Shown one piece after another: positions 26,405 through 36,015 of a DNA stretch of 64,000 nucleotides. Every line of letters starts with the position of its first letter. Positions within the stretch are counted from its first letter, which is position 1. The notes below the pieces were generated by a model, which did no database searches, was not told where the DNA came from, and worked only from the letters and a program-made list of their open reading frames with translations. The stretch is taken from positions 1 to 64,000 of the forward strand of contig NZ_RLIH01000006.1 of the NCBI RefSeq assembly GCF_004006535.1, in the 5' to 3' direction. The DNA is from Anaerosphaera multitolerans. GTDB lineage: Bacteria; Bacillota; Clostridia; Tissierellales; Peptoniphilaceae. Made by a program: the position numbers and the translations under genes.

Positions 26405-28408
26405 CTAATCTATTACTTCCGTATTGTTAAGTATTCCATCAATATAGACTTCAAACTTTTCCCCTTTGTAAGCATCCTTTATAGGTACTTGAATAGGATT
26501 GTCTTTGGAAGTTTTGTTATAGTTGAAAAAATCTATAACATTTCCGCTGGAAAGCGTCCTCTTAACTAAAACATGGTGTCTTTCACCATCATCAGGTACT
26601 CTTATAGTCAAATTTCTAGACTCTGTATCACTTTCCTTTGAATCTTCATTATTATCTTCAGTATTTGTATTTTCTTCTTCCAATCCTCCACTACTTGGTT
26701 CTCCATTATTTACATAGAGGATTATTACACTACCTTCTAATGCGGTTCCCTTAGGATCATAGTCGGCAACTTGACCTATACCTACATTTTTAAAGTAATC
26801 TTTCTTTACTTCAACTATAAAGCCCTTAGCCTCCAAGTTTGATCTAGCTTCTTCCTCATCCCATCCTTTAAAGTTTGGAATGGAAATTTCTTCTTTTTCC
26901 TTTTCTCCCTTGGATACTACAACTGTTATTTTTTTATCTTTAACTGCACTACTGCCGGCTGTAGGATCTTGACTTATAATTTTACCTTCTTCAACTTCAT
27001 CGTCATGTTCTTCTACAACCTCACTAATTTCTAGTCCATTTTCTTTCATGATTTCCTTAGCCTCATCTAAAGTTTTACCTACTAAATCAGGCATATTAAT
27101 TGCATCTGGTAGAACATTTACTGTAACTTTAATAGTTGAACCTTTTTCTACTTCCGTTCCTTCCTTCGGATCCTGTGAAACAACTTCTCTATCTTCATAC
27201 TTAGGATCTTCAGTATTTCCTTCAATAGATATTACCAATCCCACAGCCTCTAATTTTTGTCTTGCCACATCGTCAGTTTCTCCAACTATAGGAGGAACTG
27301 AAATCATTTCAGCTGCTTCATCTGATCTATTAAAAACTCTCGGTGCAACATATAATAACAGGAAGAATATTAAGAAAGCAGAAACTATTCCCAAAATCAC
27401 AGGAAGCGGAGAACCTTTCTTTTTCTTTTTAGGTTTTTTCTCCTCAATTTCCCTACTAGGTCTATCTTCTCTTCTTATTACCTTTTTATTTTTACCGTTA
27501 GGATTACTTTGAACTCTCGGATCGTCCATAATCATAGTTTCCTGATATGATGTCCTTGCAAAGTCAGTATTTGAAGTCCTGCCCAACTGTATGTTTTTTA
27601 TATCACGTATTAAAGTATATACGTCACGATACCTGTCATCAGGATTTTTCATAGTCAGTTTTAAAACTATTGAATCAGCGGCAGGTGAAATATCTGAATA
27701 GCTTTTAGACGGTAGAGGCATATCATTTTGCACCTGCATTAATGCCACTGATACCGGATTTTCCGCATCAAAAGGCAATTTCCCCGTAAGCATTTCATAT
27801 AATACAATACCAAGGGAATATAAATCCGACCTATTGTCTACATTTGCTCCCCTTGCCTGCTCAGGCGAAAAATAATGAACAGACCCCATTATAGCATTAG
27901 TCGCCGTCACCGTAGCATTATCTGCCACTCTGGCAATACCAAAATCAGTTACCTTTACTCTGTCGTCTCTGGTAACCATAATATTTTGCGTTTTTATATC
28001 TCGATGGACTATTCCTTTGGAGTGTGCTGTTTTAAGTGCCTCTGCAACTTGAACAGTATAATTTAAAGCTCGTTTTTCATTTAAACGCCCGTCTTCTCTA
28101 ATTATCTCCTTTAAGGTCTTCCCATCTATAAATTCCATTACTATATAATGGATTTTCTTATTATCAATTTCTTCGGAACCAACGTCATAAATACTGACTA
28201 TATTCGGATGTGATATGCTTGCCGCTGCCAGAGACTCTCTTTTAAATTTTCTTATAAAAGTACTGTCATCTGTATATTCCGGTTTTAATACCTTTACTGC
28301 TACAATCCTATCTAACTTTCGGTCATGGGCCTTATATACGTCTCCCATACCTCCAGTACCTATTTTTTCAAGAATCTCATATCTATTTCCTAAAACTTTT
28401 CCAATCAT
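26405..28408 (-). CDS. prkC: PASTA-domain serine/threonine protein kinase
   Basis: A 667-residue membrane receptor kinase. Residues 1-270 are a Hanks-type kinase with GTGGMGDVY, VAVKVL (lysine about 41), HRDIKTQN, DFGIARV and the SPEQARG activation segment. A basic juxtamembrane region is followed by one transmembrane helix (about 335-357). Three extracellular PASTA repeats bind muropeptides or lipid II in relatives. An acidic Ser/Asn linker and a final domain of about 75 residues (LTIRVPDDGERHHVLVKRT...) follow. It is paired with the PP2C phosphatase eight bases upstream. Known orthologues regulate wall synthesis, germination and division. Confidence 0.96.
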   Translation of the reverse strand: MIGKVLGNRYEILEKIGTGGMGDVYKAHDRKLDRIVAVKVLKPEYTDDSTFIRKFKRESLAAASISHPNIVSIYDVGSEEIDNKKIHYIVMEFIDGKTLKEIIREDGRLNEKRALNYTVQVAEALKTAHSKGIVHRDIKTQNIMVTRDDRVKVTDFGIARVADNATVTATNAIMGSVHYFSPEQARGANVDNRSDLYSLGIVLYEMLTGKLPFDAENPVSVALMQVQNDMPLPSKSYSDISPAADSIVLKLTMKNPDDRYRDVYTLIRDIKNIQLGRTSNTDFARTSYQETMIMDDPRVQSNPNGKNKKVIRREDRPSREIEEKKPKKKKKGSPLPVILGIVSAFLIFFLLLYVAPRVFNRSDEAAEMISVPPIVGETDDVARQKLEAVGLVISIEGNTEDPKYEDREVVSQDPKEGTEVEKGSTIKVTVNVLPDAINMPDLVGKTLDEAKEIMKENGLEISEVVEEHDDEVEEGKIISQDPTAGSSAVKDKKITVVVSKGEKEKEEISIPNFKGWDEEEARSNLEAKGFIVEVKKDYFKNVGIGQVADYDPKGTALEGSVIILYVNNGEPSSGGLEEENTNTEDNNEDSKESDTESRNLTIRVPDDGERHHVLVKRTLSSGNVIDFFNYNKTSKDNPIQVPIKDAYKGEKFEVYIDGILNNTEVID

Positions 28409-28416
28409 AAGAACAC

Positions 28417-29136
28417 CTACTCATTATCTATTATTATCAACGTAACATTGTCAATTCCGCCATTAATAAGAGATTCCTCTATTAATTTAGTTTTTGCTTC
28501 TGTTAAATTGTTATTGTTCAATATTTCCAAAATTTTTTGATCACTTACCATATTTGTTAGCCCATCAGAGCATAATAAATATTTTTTATCTTTATCAAGT
28601 GGCGTTTTTTCCACATCTATTCCTATGTTTTGTGATGTTCCAAGAGCTCTAGTTAAAACATTTCGCTTTGGATGAATTAAGGCTTCCTCTTCATTGATTT
28701 CACCTATTTGAATTAAGTAATTTACAAATGAATCATCTTTTGTAATTTGCTCAATCTTATCAGGCTTTATTTCATATATACGACTATCACCTATATTGGT
28801 ATAGTAGAAACAGTCGTCGAAAATATAGACCATTGAAAGAGTCGTTCCCATTCCCCTATAATCATCATCATCATTAGATAGTTGAAAAATTTTTTCATTG
28901 GCCTCGTGAATGGAGTTTTCAAAAGTCTCAATTAACTTTTCTTCCGAATCTATTTCCTCATGCGAAAAATATTCAGATATAATATCAATGGCCATTTGAC
29001 TTGCAGTCTCACCTGCTAAATGTCCACCCATACCGTCAGCCAGTATAAATAAATTTTCAATATCTCCGGGAATGTAGTAGGAATCTTCATTGTTAGGTCT
29101 AACACACCCCTGATTTGTTGCTGCAACAAAATTCAT
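28417..29136 (-). CDS. stp: PP2C-family serine/threonine phosphatase (partner of PrkC)
   Basis: A metal-dependent phosphatase that removes the phosphates placed by the neighbouring PASTA kinase. It has motifs NNEDSYY, LADGMGGHLAGE, GDSRIYE, CSDGLTNMV and GGIDNVTLI, all with the expected metal-binding aspartates, in about 239 residues. The frame can be opened three codons earlier with a GTG, but that GTG is part of the Shine-Dalgarno sequence (AGAGGTGG), so the ATG at 29136 (MNFVAATNQG) is preferred. It overlaps the end of rlmN by 38 bases. Confidence 0.95.
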   Translation of the reverse strand: MNFVAATNQGCVRPNNEDSYYIPGDIENLFILADGMGGHLAGETASQMAIDIISEYFSHEEIDSEEKLIETFENSIHEANEKIFQLSNDDDDYRGMGTTLSMVYIFDDCFYYTNIGDSRIYEIKPDKIEQITKDDSFVNYLIQIGEINEEEALIHPKRNVLTRALGTSQNIGIDVEKTPLDKDKKYLLCSDGLTNMVSDQKILEILNNNNLTEAKTKLIEESLINGGIDNVTLIIIDNE

Positions 29137-30163
29137 TGCTTCCACCTCTTTTATAATCTCGTCTCAACTGTCCACATGCCGCATTGATATCTGAACCTAA
29201 CTCTCTTCTAATTGTAACATTTAAAGAGAGAGCTTCAAGTTTTTTCATGAAATTTTTGATATCTTTTTGATTTGGCTTTTTCCCACTATACTCTTCTATT
29301 GGATTAAGTGGAATTAAGTTGATGTGCGACTTTAATCCTTTTAAAAGTTCTTTTAATTCATAGGCATTTTTATCTAAATCATTTTCCCCATGTATTAAAG
29401 TATATTCAAAAGTTATCCTACTCTTGGTTTTATCAGAATAATACTTACATGATTCTATAATACTTTCAAGGTTATACCTTTTGTTTATTGGCATTAAACT
29501 GTCCCTACTAATATTATTAGTTGTATGCAAGGATATTGCAAGAGTTATTGGCAAATTTTCATCTGCTAGTTCATATATTTTATCAGAAATGCCACATGTT
29601 GATATAGTCATATTTCTATAACTTAAATTTTTTCCCTTTTCATGGTGTAAAATTTTTAAAAATCTGAGAACTTCATCATAATTATCCAGCGGTTCTCCGC
29701 TTCCCATTAAAATTACATTTGAAACTATAATACCATATTTATTCTCAACTTCATATATTTGTGACAACATCTCCGATGCTGTTAAATTTCTAATTAAACC
29801 TTCCTTAGTTGATGCACAAAAAACACAACCCATTCTACATCCAACTTGTGTTGAAATACACTGAGAATAACCGTGTTTATATTTCATTAAAACGCCCTCT
29901 ACTATATTTAAGTCATCTAATTCAAATAGCAATTTTTTAGTTTCATCTTTTTGAGATTGAAATTCCTCTAAAATTTTAATTTTTCTTAAAGTACAATTCT
30001 CTTGTAATTTTGTCTTTAAACTTTTAGGCAAATTGCTATTTTCTATATCTCCTCTTTTTTGAGAGTGTAAAAAAGCAAATAGTTGAGTCGCTCTATAGGA
30101 TTGCTCACCATATTCTTTTATTAACTCTTCCAATTCATCTATATATAATCTATTTAATTCCAT
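29099..30163 (-). CDS. rlmN: 23S rRNA/tRNA adenine-C2 methyltransferase RlmN
   Basis: A radical-SAM enzyme that methylates C2 of A2503 in 23S rRNA and A37 of some tRNAs. It has the cluster motif CRMGCVFC, the SAM-binding region VILMGSGEPLDN, and the catalytic cysteine in NAACGQL near the C-terminus. At 354 residues it is of normal length. After the conserved end it carries a tail of about 19 residues with three cysteines (CCSNKSGVC), encoded by DNA that also encodes the start of the phosphatase. The ATG overlaps rsmB by 14 bases and has GGAG upstream. Confidence 0.96.
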   Translation of the reverse strand: MELNRLYIDELEELIKEYGEQSYRATQLFAFLHSQKRGDIENSNLPKSLKTKLQENCTLRKIKILEEFQSQKDETKKLLFELDDLNIVEGVLMKYKHGYSQCISTQVGCRMGCVFCASTKEGLIRNLTASEMLSQIYEVENKYGIIVSNVILMGSGEPLDNYDEVLRFLKILHHEKGKNLSYRNMTISTCGISDKIYELADENLPITLAISLHTTNNISRDSLMPINKRYNLESIIESCKYYSDKTKSRITFEYTLIHGENDLDKNAYELKELLKGLKSHINLIPLNPIEEYSGKKPNQKDIKNFMKKLEALSLNVTIRRELGSDINAACGQLRRDYKRGGSNEFCCSNKSGVC

Positions 30164-31487
30164 TTGTTCTCCGCTTTAGCTTGGCTATACTGAAACCATC
30201 TGTACTATCCTTTGATGGATATAGCTTTAAAATTTCTTCCCCATTTATTTTCTCCAGTGAAAATTCATTATTCTCCCTTAGAAAATTATATACTACATCT
30301 TCGTTCTCCTCTTTAGTTAAGGTACATGTTGAATAAATCATCTCTCCACCGGGCTTTAAATATTTTGAAGCATTCTTTAACATTTTCTTTTGAATTTTAC
30401 TAAGTGCTTGAATATCCTCATAACTTCTATTCCATTTTATTTCCGGCTTTTTCCTATAAAGTCCAAGACCTGAACAAGGCGCATCTAAAAGCAAGTAATC
30501 AAATCTATCTTTAAAATCATCGTTATAAATTTCAGCATCATTTATTGTAGGAATAATATTTTTAATCCCCAGCCTTGCAATATTTTCCTTTATTAAGGAA
30601 ATTTTACTTTTAGAAATATCACAAGCCACAATCTCTCCACTACTTCCCATAATCATACTTAAGCTTGATGTCTTACCTCCCGGAGCACTGCACAAATCCA
30701 ATACTTTAGAATTCTCCTCGGGATTTAGAAACTCCGACACTAAAATTGAGGCTTCATCTTGTACGTAAAAATAACCCTTTTTAAATTCTTCACTTTCAAA
30801 AATTCCTTCAGGGTTTTCTATTACTATACCAAATTTTGACATTGTTGTGTCTTGTGATTTATATCCTTTTTCATCTAAGATTTGTCTAAGGTCCTCTCTG
30901 CTAATTAATAAAGTATTAACTCTAATAGTAAAGGGAGGCTCCATATTATTTGCTTTTAACAAATCCTCAGTAAATTCAGTTCCTTTATCCTTAAGAAACA
31001 TATCTACATAGTATTTGGGATGAGAATAATAAATACTTAAAAAGAGACTTTTATCCTCTTCATATAAATCCATTAAACCGAACTTACTTTCCAAAAGTTC
31101 ATCTTTTTTTCTATATAAATTTCTTAAAAGACCGTTTACATAACCCGCTGAACCTCTATTACCGAAAATATTTGCCAGTTTTACACTTTCGTTAATAATT
31201 GAATATTCAGGAACTCTATCTAAAAAAAATATTTGATAAATTCCCATTTCCAATATCGTTAAAATAATTTTATGAATTTTTTTAAATTTAACTTTTGAAT
31301 GTTCTTTTATAATATAATCCAGCAGAGTTCTATTTTGAACTACTCCCTTTGTTATATTCACTACTAAATTATAATCCCGCTTGCTTATGTCAGATTTTTT
31401 TAATATTTCCAGCTCTTCTTTTAAAAAGGCACCTTTATAAAAGACATTGTCTATAATAAAAAGTGCCTTTTTTCTTATGTTTTTCAT
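30150..31487 (-). CDS. rsmB: 16S rRNA (cytosine-967-C5)-methyltransferase RsmB
   Basis: A 445-residue m5C methyltransferase. Residues 1-135 are a NusB-like RNA-binding domain. The C-terminal catalytic domain has the SAM motif LDLCSAPGGKTSS, the DAPCSGLG cysteine and the catalytic YSTCTLTKEEN. AGGAGA at the end of the previous gene precedes the ATG. It sits in the conserved priA-def-fmt-rsmB-rlmN-stp-prkC series. Confidence 0.96.
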   Translation of the reverse strand: MKNIRKKALFIIDNVFYKGAFLKEELEILKKSDISKRDYNLVVNITKGVVQNRTLLDYIIKEHSKVKFKKIHKIILTILEMGIYQIFFLDRVPEYSIINESVKLANIFGNRGSAGYVNGLLRNLYRKKDELLESKFGLMDLYEEDKSLFLSIYYSHPKYYVDMFLKDKGTEFTEDLLKANNMEPPFTIRVNTLLISREDLRQILDEKGYKSQDTTMSKFGIVIENPEGIFESEEFKKGYFYVQDEASILVSEFLNPEENSKVLDLCSAPGGKTSSLSMIMGSSGEIVACDISKSKISLIKENIARLGIKNIIPTINDAEIYNDDFKDRFDYLLLDAPCSGLGLYRKKPEIKWNRSYEDIQALSKIQKKMLKNASKYLKPGGEMIYSTCTLTKEENEDVVYNFLRENNEFSLEKINGEEILKLYPSKDSTDGFSIAKLKRRTNGIK

Positions 31488-31490
31488 TTT

Positions 31491-32180
31491 TTAATTTCTC
31501 CTGTCCTGTACTATGGATAGCAATCTCAAAAGTTCAAGAACTGCTACCAAAGTAGCTGCAACATAAGTCAATGCCGCTGCAGATAAAACCTTTTTAGTTC
31601 CCACCATCATCTCCGGTGCTAAAATGGAATTTGAAAGTTCATCTTCAGCTCTACTACTTGCATTAAATTCCACAGGAAGTGTAACTATTTGAAACAATAC
31701 CGCCAATGCAAATAATGCAACTCCTAGTTTAACAAAAAACACAGAAGAAAATAAACCTAAAATAATAAAAAAGAAAGATAAGTTAGAACCTATTGTCGCT
31801 GCAGGAACTAAGAAAGACCTTATTTTCAATGGAAAATACTCTGTGGCATCTTGAAGAGCATGTCCCACCTCATGGGCAGCAATACTTAAAGATGCAACAC
31901 TTCTACCATAATAAACCTCTCTTGAAAGATTTAAGGTCTTATTTGAAGGATTGTAGTTGTCCGACAAGACTCCCTTAGTTTCTAAAATCTCAATATCCCT
32001 AAGTCCGTTTCTATCCATTATAATCCTTGCAACTTCCGCGCCGGTAAGTCCCGTTCCACTGTCAACTTTTTTATATTTTTCATAAGCCGATTTAATTTTT
32101 GACTGAGCATATAAACTTAGTATTAAACCGGGCAAGATATAAATTAAATATTGATAATTATATATACCATAACTAAACAT
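31491..32180 (-). CDS. Membrane zinc metallopeptidase, YugP family
   Basis: A 229-residue protein with an N-terminal membrane helix (about 8-26), a zinc motif HEVGHALQ (about residue 104) and three or four further hydrophobic segments. This matches the Zn_peptidase_2/YugP family, which is often encoded between fmt and rsmB in Bacillota. The substrate is unknown. GGGGG lies six bases before the ATG, and the gene abuts fmt. Confidence 0.88.
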   Translation of the reverse strand: MFSYGIYNYQYLIYILPGLILSLYAQSKIKSAYEKYKKVDSGTGLTGAEVARIIMDRNGLRDIEILETKGVLSDNYNPSNKTLNLSREVYYGRSVASLSIAAHEVGHALQDATEYFPLKIRSFLVPAATIGSNLSFFFIILGLFSSVFFVKLGVALFALAVLFQIVTLPVEFNASSRAEDELSNSILAPEMMVGTKKVLSAAALTYVAATLVAVLELLRLLSIVQDRRN

Positions 32181-32181
32181 A

Positions 32182-33108
32182 TTATCCCCCTAATAATTCT
32201 CCTTTAACAAACTCATTTCCCGCTAAGTGCTCCTCAATAGTCATTATCCTCTTTCCGGGAAACTGAACTTCCAAAATACTCAACGCCCCATCTAAAGTTT
32301 TTACTACCAAACTTTTATTGACTTCAATTATTTCTCCGAGCCCTGCTTTCACATCAGTATCCACAGGTTCAGCTTTTAAAATCTTAAACCTCTCTCCCTT
32401 GTAAGTAGTGGAAGCGGCGGGTTTCTTATATAAGCCTCTTACTAAATTACAGATGGTTTTTGTATCCATGGTTTCAAAATCTATATAGCCTGTAAACTTA
32501 TCTATTTTATCCGCATAAGTTGCAAGGTCACTGTCCTGTTTATCAAATCTCACTTTTCCCGCTTTTAAATTTTCAATAAATTCCACTATTAATTTAGAAC
32601 CAAGCTCTGAAATTTTTTCACTTAATTCCTCTGCATTTAAATTTGAGATATCTATTTCCTCACAAAGTGCCACATCGCCTGTATCCAAACCTCTTTCCAT
32701 TTTCATAATACTTACACCGGAAGTAGCATGCCCTTGAATTATCGCTCTATTTATAGGTGCTGCTCCTCTTAATTTCGGCAAACAGGAAGCGTGTATATTT
32801 ATTGCATATAGCTTTGGAATATTTAAAACTTCTTCTTTTAAAATTTGTCCAAAGGCAATTACTACGAATAGATCAGCCTCTTGACCTTTTAATATTTCAA
32901 TTGCTTCTTGGGAATTTATATTCTCAGGTTGAAATACTTCTATGCCAAGTTCCAAGGCTTTTTCTTTTACGGGAGGAGGTAATAATTTCTTTCCCCTTCC
33001 TTTTTTTCTATCCTGTTGAGTCACAACCAATGAAAGCTTATATTTTTCATTTAATATCTCTAGAATTGGAACGGAAATTTCAGGCGTTCCAAAAAAGACA
33101 ATCTTCAT
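32182..33108 (-). CDS. fmt: Methionyl-tRNA formyltransferase
   Basis: Formylates Met-tRNA(fMet) from 10-formyl-tetrahydrofolate to allow initiation. The N-terminal Rossmann-like domain starts MKIVFFGTPEISVPIL and carries NIHASCLPKLRGAAPIN and GLDTGDV. The C-terminal OB-like domain binds tRNA. The longest frame begins nine codons earlier inside def. The family N-terminus and the GGAG in the last def codons point to the ATG at 33108, one base after the def stop. About 308 residues, normal length. Confidence 0.96.
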   Translation of the reverse strand: MKIVFFGTPEISVPILEILNEKYKLSLVVTQQDRKKGRGKKLLPPPVKEKALELGIEVFQPENINSQEAIEILKGQEADLFVVIAFGQILKEEVLNIPKLYAINIHASCLPKLRGAAPINRAIIQGHATSGVSIMKMERGLDTGDVALCEEIDISNLNAEELSEKISELGSKLIVEFIENLKAGKVRFDKQDSDLATYADKIDKFTGYIDFETMDTKTICNLVRGLYKKPAASTTYKGERFKILKAEPVDTDVKAGLGEIIEVNKSLVVKTLDGALSILEVQFPGKRIMTIEEHLAGNEFVKGELLGG

Positions 33109-33109
33109 T

Positions 33110-33592
33110 TTATTCTTCTCCATCTTCATCTTCATCAGTTATTTCATACATTTCTTCAGCAATATCTGAGTACAGTATGCCATTAAGATGATCAATTTCA
33201 TGTTGTAAAATTCTAGCCAAATATTCTTTCGCTTCTATTTCACTTTCATTTCCTTCAACATCTATATATTTAACTTTTACTTCATTAGCCCTTTCAACCT
33301 TTCCCTGTCTATCGGGAATTGAAAGACAGCCTTCAAAACCAATTTGAGATCCTTGACTGTAAACTATTTCAGGATTTATTAATGCAAATCTATTTCCATC
33401 TCTATCATCTACAGTTACTACCTTTCTCAAAATTCCCACTTGAGGTGCAGCTAATCCCACTCCTTCAGCGTCATCCATGGTTTCATACATATCTTCTATT
33501 AAAATTTTAATCTTATCATCTATTTTTGTAACTTCTCTTGATTTTTTCCTTAAAATCGGATCTTCATCTGTTCTAATTACTCTTTTAGCCAT
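33110..33592 (-). CDS. def: Peptide deformylase
   Basis: Removes the formyl group from nascent proteins. It has the three catalytic/metal motifs GVGLAAPQVG, EGCLSIP and QHEIDHLNG in 160 residues. The acidic tail (ITDEDEDGEE) supplies the Shine-Dalgarno of fmt. AGAGGAG precedes the ATG. The def-fmt pair gives matched formylation and deformylation. Confidence 0.97.
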   Translation of the reverse strand: MAKRVIRTDEDPILRKKSREVTKIDDKIKILIEDMYETMDDAEGVGLAAPQVGILRKVVTVDDRDGNRFALINPEIVYSQGSQIGFEGCLSIPDRQGKVERANEVKVKYIDVEGNESEIEAKEYLARILQHEIDHLNGILYSDIAEEMYEITDEDEDGEE

Positions 33593-33606
33593 TTCTACTC
33601 CTCTAA

Positions 33607-35988
33607 TTAAATAAACTCCACATCTACATAAATATTATATTTTTCAATTTTATCTTTATTTTTAATTAATACCCCTTTTATACTTTCTGTTAACTCCTTA
33701 ATATAATCAGGATCTACCTTTAAAGTGAATTTGGATTTAAATATATTTTTAATCCTAAGCATTCTTATAATCCTAGTATATTCCAATTTATATCCTCCCA
33801 CACTCTTTACTATATCAAGAAGTACATCAGATGCAACTTCATCAATATATCTTTCGTCTTCTGAGGAAAAATTCACGTTAATTAATTTTGAAAAGGGCGG
33901 ATAATTATACTGCTCTCTAATTTTTAATTCTCTCTTATAAAAATTTTCATAGTCAGTATTACTAGCATATACAATGCTGTAATTGTCGGGATTGTAGCTT
34001 TGAATAACCACATCTCCGCCTTTTTGTGAACGTCCTGCCCTGCCTGATACCTGTGTCAACAATTCAAAGGTGGTTTCATTTGCTCTATAGTCGGAAATAT
34101 ATAGAGATAAATCCGCAGCTATAACTCCCACTAAAGTTACATTTTCAAAATCCAAACCCTTAGCGAGCATTTGCGTCCCTATTAGTATATCTACTTCTCT
34201 ATTTTTCACTTTATTGTAAATTTCATCGTAACTATTTTTTTGAACTGTAGTATCCCTATCCATTCTAAGCACTTTCGCTCTGGGAAATATTCTTTTTACC
34301 TCTTCCTCAACTTGTTGTGTACCCACTCCAAATTGTTTTATAAACTTACTTCCACATTCAGGACACCTACTTACCATCTTCTTTGTAGAACCACAATAAT
34401 GACACCTTAAAATATTTGTATTTTTATGGTAGGTCATTGAAATATCACAGTTATCACATTTTATTACGTGTCCGCAAGATCTGCAAGATACAAAGTTGGA
34501 AAATCCCCTTCTATTTAAAAATAAAATAATCTGCTCTTTTTTCTCAAGTTTTTCAGCCATATGCTTTCTTAAAAGCTCACTAAATATGGAGGTATTGCCT
34601 TTAATTAATTCCTTTTTCATATCCACTATTTTAATATCGGGAAGTCTTGCTCCCACAACAGCCCTTTGTTTTAATTCAAATAAGTCGTACAAACCTTTCT
34701 CCGCTTTGTAGTAAGTGATTATATCAGGTGTTGCACTTCCAAGTAAGAGTTTTCCCTCTAATAACTCCATACGCTTCTCTGCAACTTCAACAGTATCATA
34801 TCTAAGGGCATTGTGAAATCTATAGGAACTATCATGTTCCTCATCTACAATTATGAGTTTTAATCTATTTAATGGCGCAAATACAGCCGACCTTGCTCCT
34901 ATTACAATATCCACCTCTCCATTTTTTGTCTTTTGCCATTGATCATATCTTTCTCCTGAAGATAACTTTGAATGAAGTACCGATACTCTTCCGCTGAATC
35001 TTCCCATAAATCTCTCTATCATCTGTGGCGTAAGACCTATTTCAGGCACCAGTACTATCACCTGGCCACCTTCTTTTATAATTTCTTCAGAAACTTTTAA
35101 ATAGATTTCCGTTTTCCCACTTCCCGTTAATCCATGGAGTAAACTAACGGTTTTTTTACTGTTTAAAATTCCTCTAAAAGCTTTTATCTGCTCCATATTT
35201 AATGTGTTTAATTTTGTAGCAGCTACTTCTTCATAGGGCTCTCTTATAATTTCTCTGTCTAGAATTTCCAAAATGCCTTTTGTCTCCAAAGATTTAATAG
35301 GTGAGTCGGAAATCTCCAACTCCTTTAGCAACTCTGATCTCAGCACTTCGCCTTTATCTTGCAAAAACTCAACTACTTTTAATTGTTTTTCAGTAAGCTT
35401 TAAATTTCCCTTTGAAATTCTACTTAGATAATCTTCCTTAAGCTTAACAGCCTTTAGAATCTTAGCACTTATTTGAGTTTCAACTTTATATTCTATGGAA
35501 AGTACACTACTATTAATTAAATCTCTTACAAGCTTTCCATATTGCAAATTATCATCTACGAAACTTAGGTTATACTTATTTTTTTCCAGTTCTTTAAAAA
35601 AAGCAACTTCATCTTCTTTTGGAACATATTCCTCTTTTATAACTGCTATTTTTTGAATAACCTTAATGTCACCTGGAGGAAGTAGGGGTGAAAAACTTTG
35701 ATTATACTTAGTTAGGTACTTTTCTTTCATCCAAAATCCAAGTTCCAATAAATCCTCACTTAAAATAGGTTCATAGTCTAGAACTTTTATTATTTCTTTT
35801 AAATCATATTCCAATTTATATTCTTCTTCTATGGATATTACCAGTCCTACTCTGTTTCTATCCCCTTTACCAAAAGGAACTTGAACTCTCATTCCCGGTT
35901 TTAATTCCATATTTTCCGGAAGCTTATAAGTGTATAGTCTATCTATTTTTGCAATGTTGTTTTGGATATATACATTTACGTACTTCAT
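33607..35988 (-). CDS. priA: Primosomal protein N' (replication restart helicase PriA)
   Basis: A 3'-5' helicase that reloads the replisome at stalled forks. It has an N-terminal DNA-binding domain (MKYVNVYIQNN...), a winged helix, helicase motif I (GLTGSGKTEIYL), motif II (DEEHDSSY), and a four-pair zinc region (CRSCG, CDNC, CHYCG, CPECG) between the helicase lobes. At about 793 residues it is of normal length. Four extra codons precede the internal ATG at 35988, which has GGGGG five bases upstream, so the ATG is preferred. Confidence 0.97.
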   Translation of the reverse strand: MKYVNVYIQNNIAKIDRLYTYKLPENMELKPGMRVQVPFGKGDRNRVGLVISIEEEYKLEYDLKEIIKVLDYEPILSEDLLELGFWMKEKYLTKYNQSFSPLLPPGDIKVIQKIAVIKEEYVPKEDEVAFFKELEKNKYNLSFVDDNLQYGKLVRDLINSSVLSIEYKVETQISAKILKAVKLKEDYLSRISKGNLKLTEKQLKVVEFLQDKGEVLRSELLKELEISDSPIKSLETKGILEILDREIIREPYEEVAATKLNTLNMEQIKAFRGILNSKKTVSLLHGLTGSGKTEIYLKVSEEIIKEGGQVIVLVPEIGLTPQMIERFMGRFSGRVSVLHSKLSSGERYDQWQKTKNGEVDIVIGARSAVFAPLNRLKLIIVDEEHDSSYRFHNALRYDTVEVAEKRMELLEGKLLLGSATPDIITYYKAEKGLYDLFELKQRAVVGARLPDIKIVDMKKELIKGNTSIFSELLRKHMAEKLEKKEQIILFLNRRGFSNFVSCRSCGHVIKCDNCDISMTYHKNTNILRCHYCGSTKKMVSRCPECGSKFIKQFGVGTQQVEEEVKRIFPRAKVLRMDRDTTVQKNSYDEIYNKVKNREVDILIGTQMLAKGLDFENVTLVGVIAADLSLYISDYRANETTFELLTQVSGRAGRSQKGGDVVIQSYNPDNYSIVYASNTDYENFYKRELKIREQYNYPPFSKLINVNFSSEDERYIDEVASDVLLDIVKSVGGYKLEYTRIIRMLRIKNIFKSKFTLKVDPDYIKELTESIKGVLIKNKDKIEKYNIYVDVEFI

Positions 35989-36015
35989 AAAATCCCCCAT
36001 TAAAAAAGCAAGATT

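Noticed and set aside
27048-27512. 154-residue plus-strand frame opposite prkC
   Set aside because: It is the complement of the PASTA and juxtamembrane coding region, is rich in serine/threonine from reversed codons, and has no start signals.
32757-33191. 144-residue plus-strand frame opposite fmt/def
   Set aside because: The leucine/phenylalanine-rich content is typical of a reversed lysine/glutamate-rich gene. Both genes underneath are certain.
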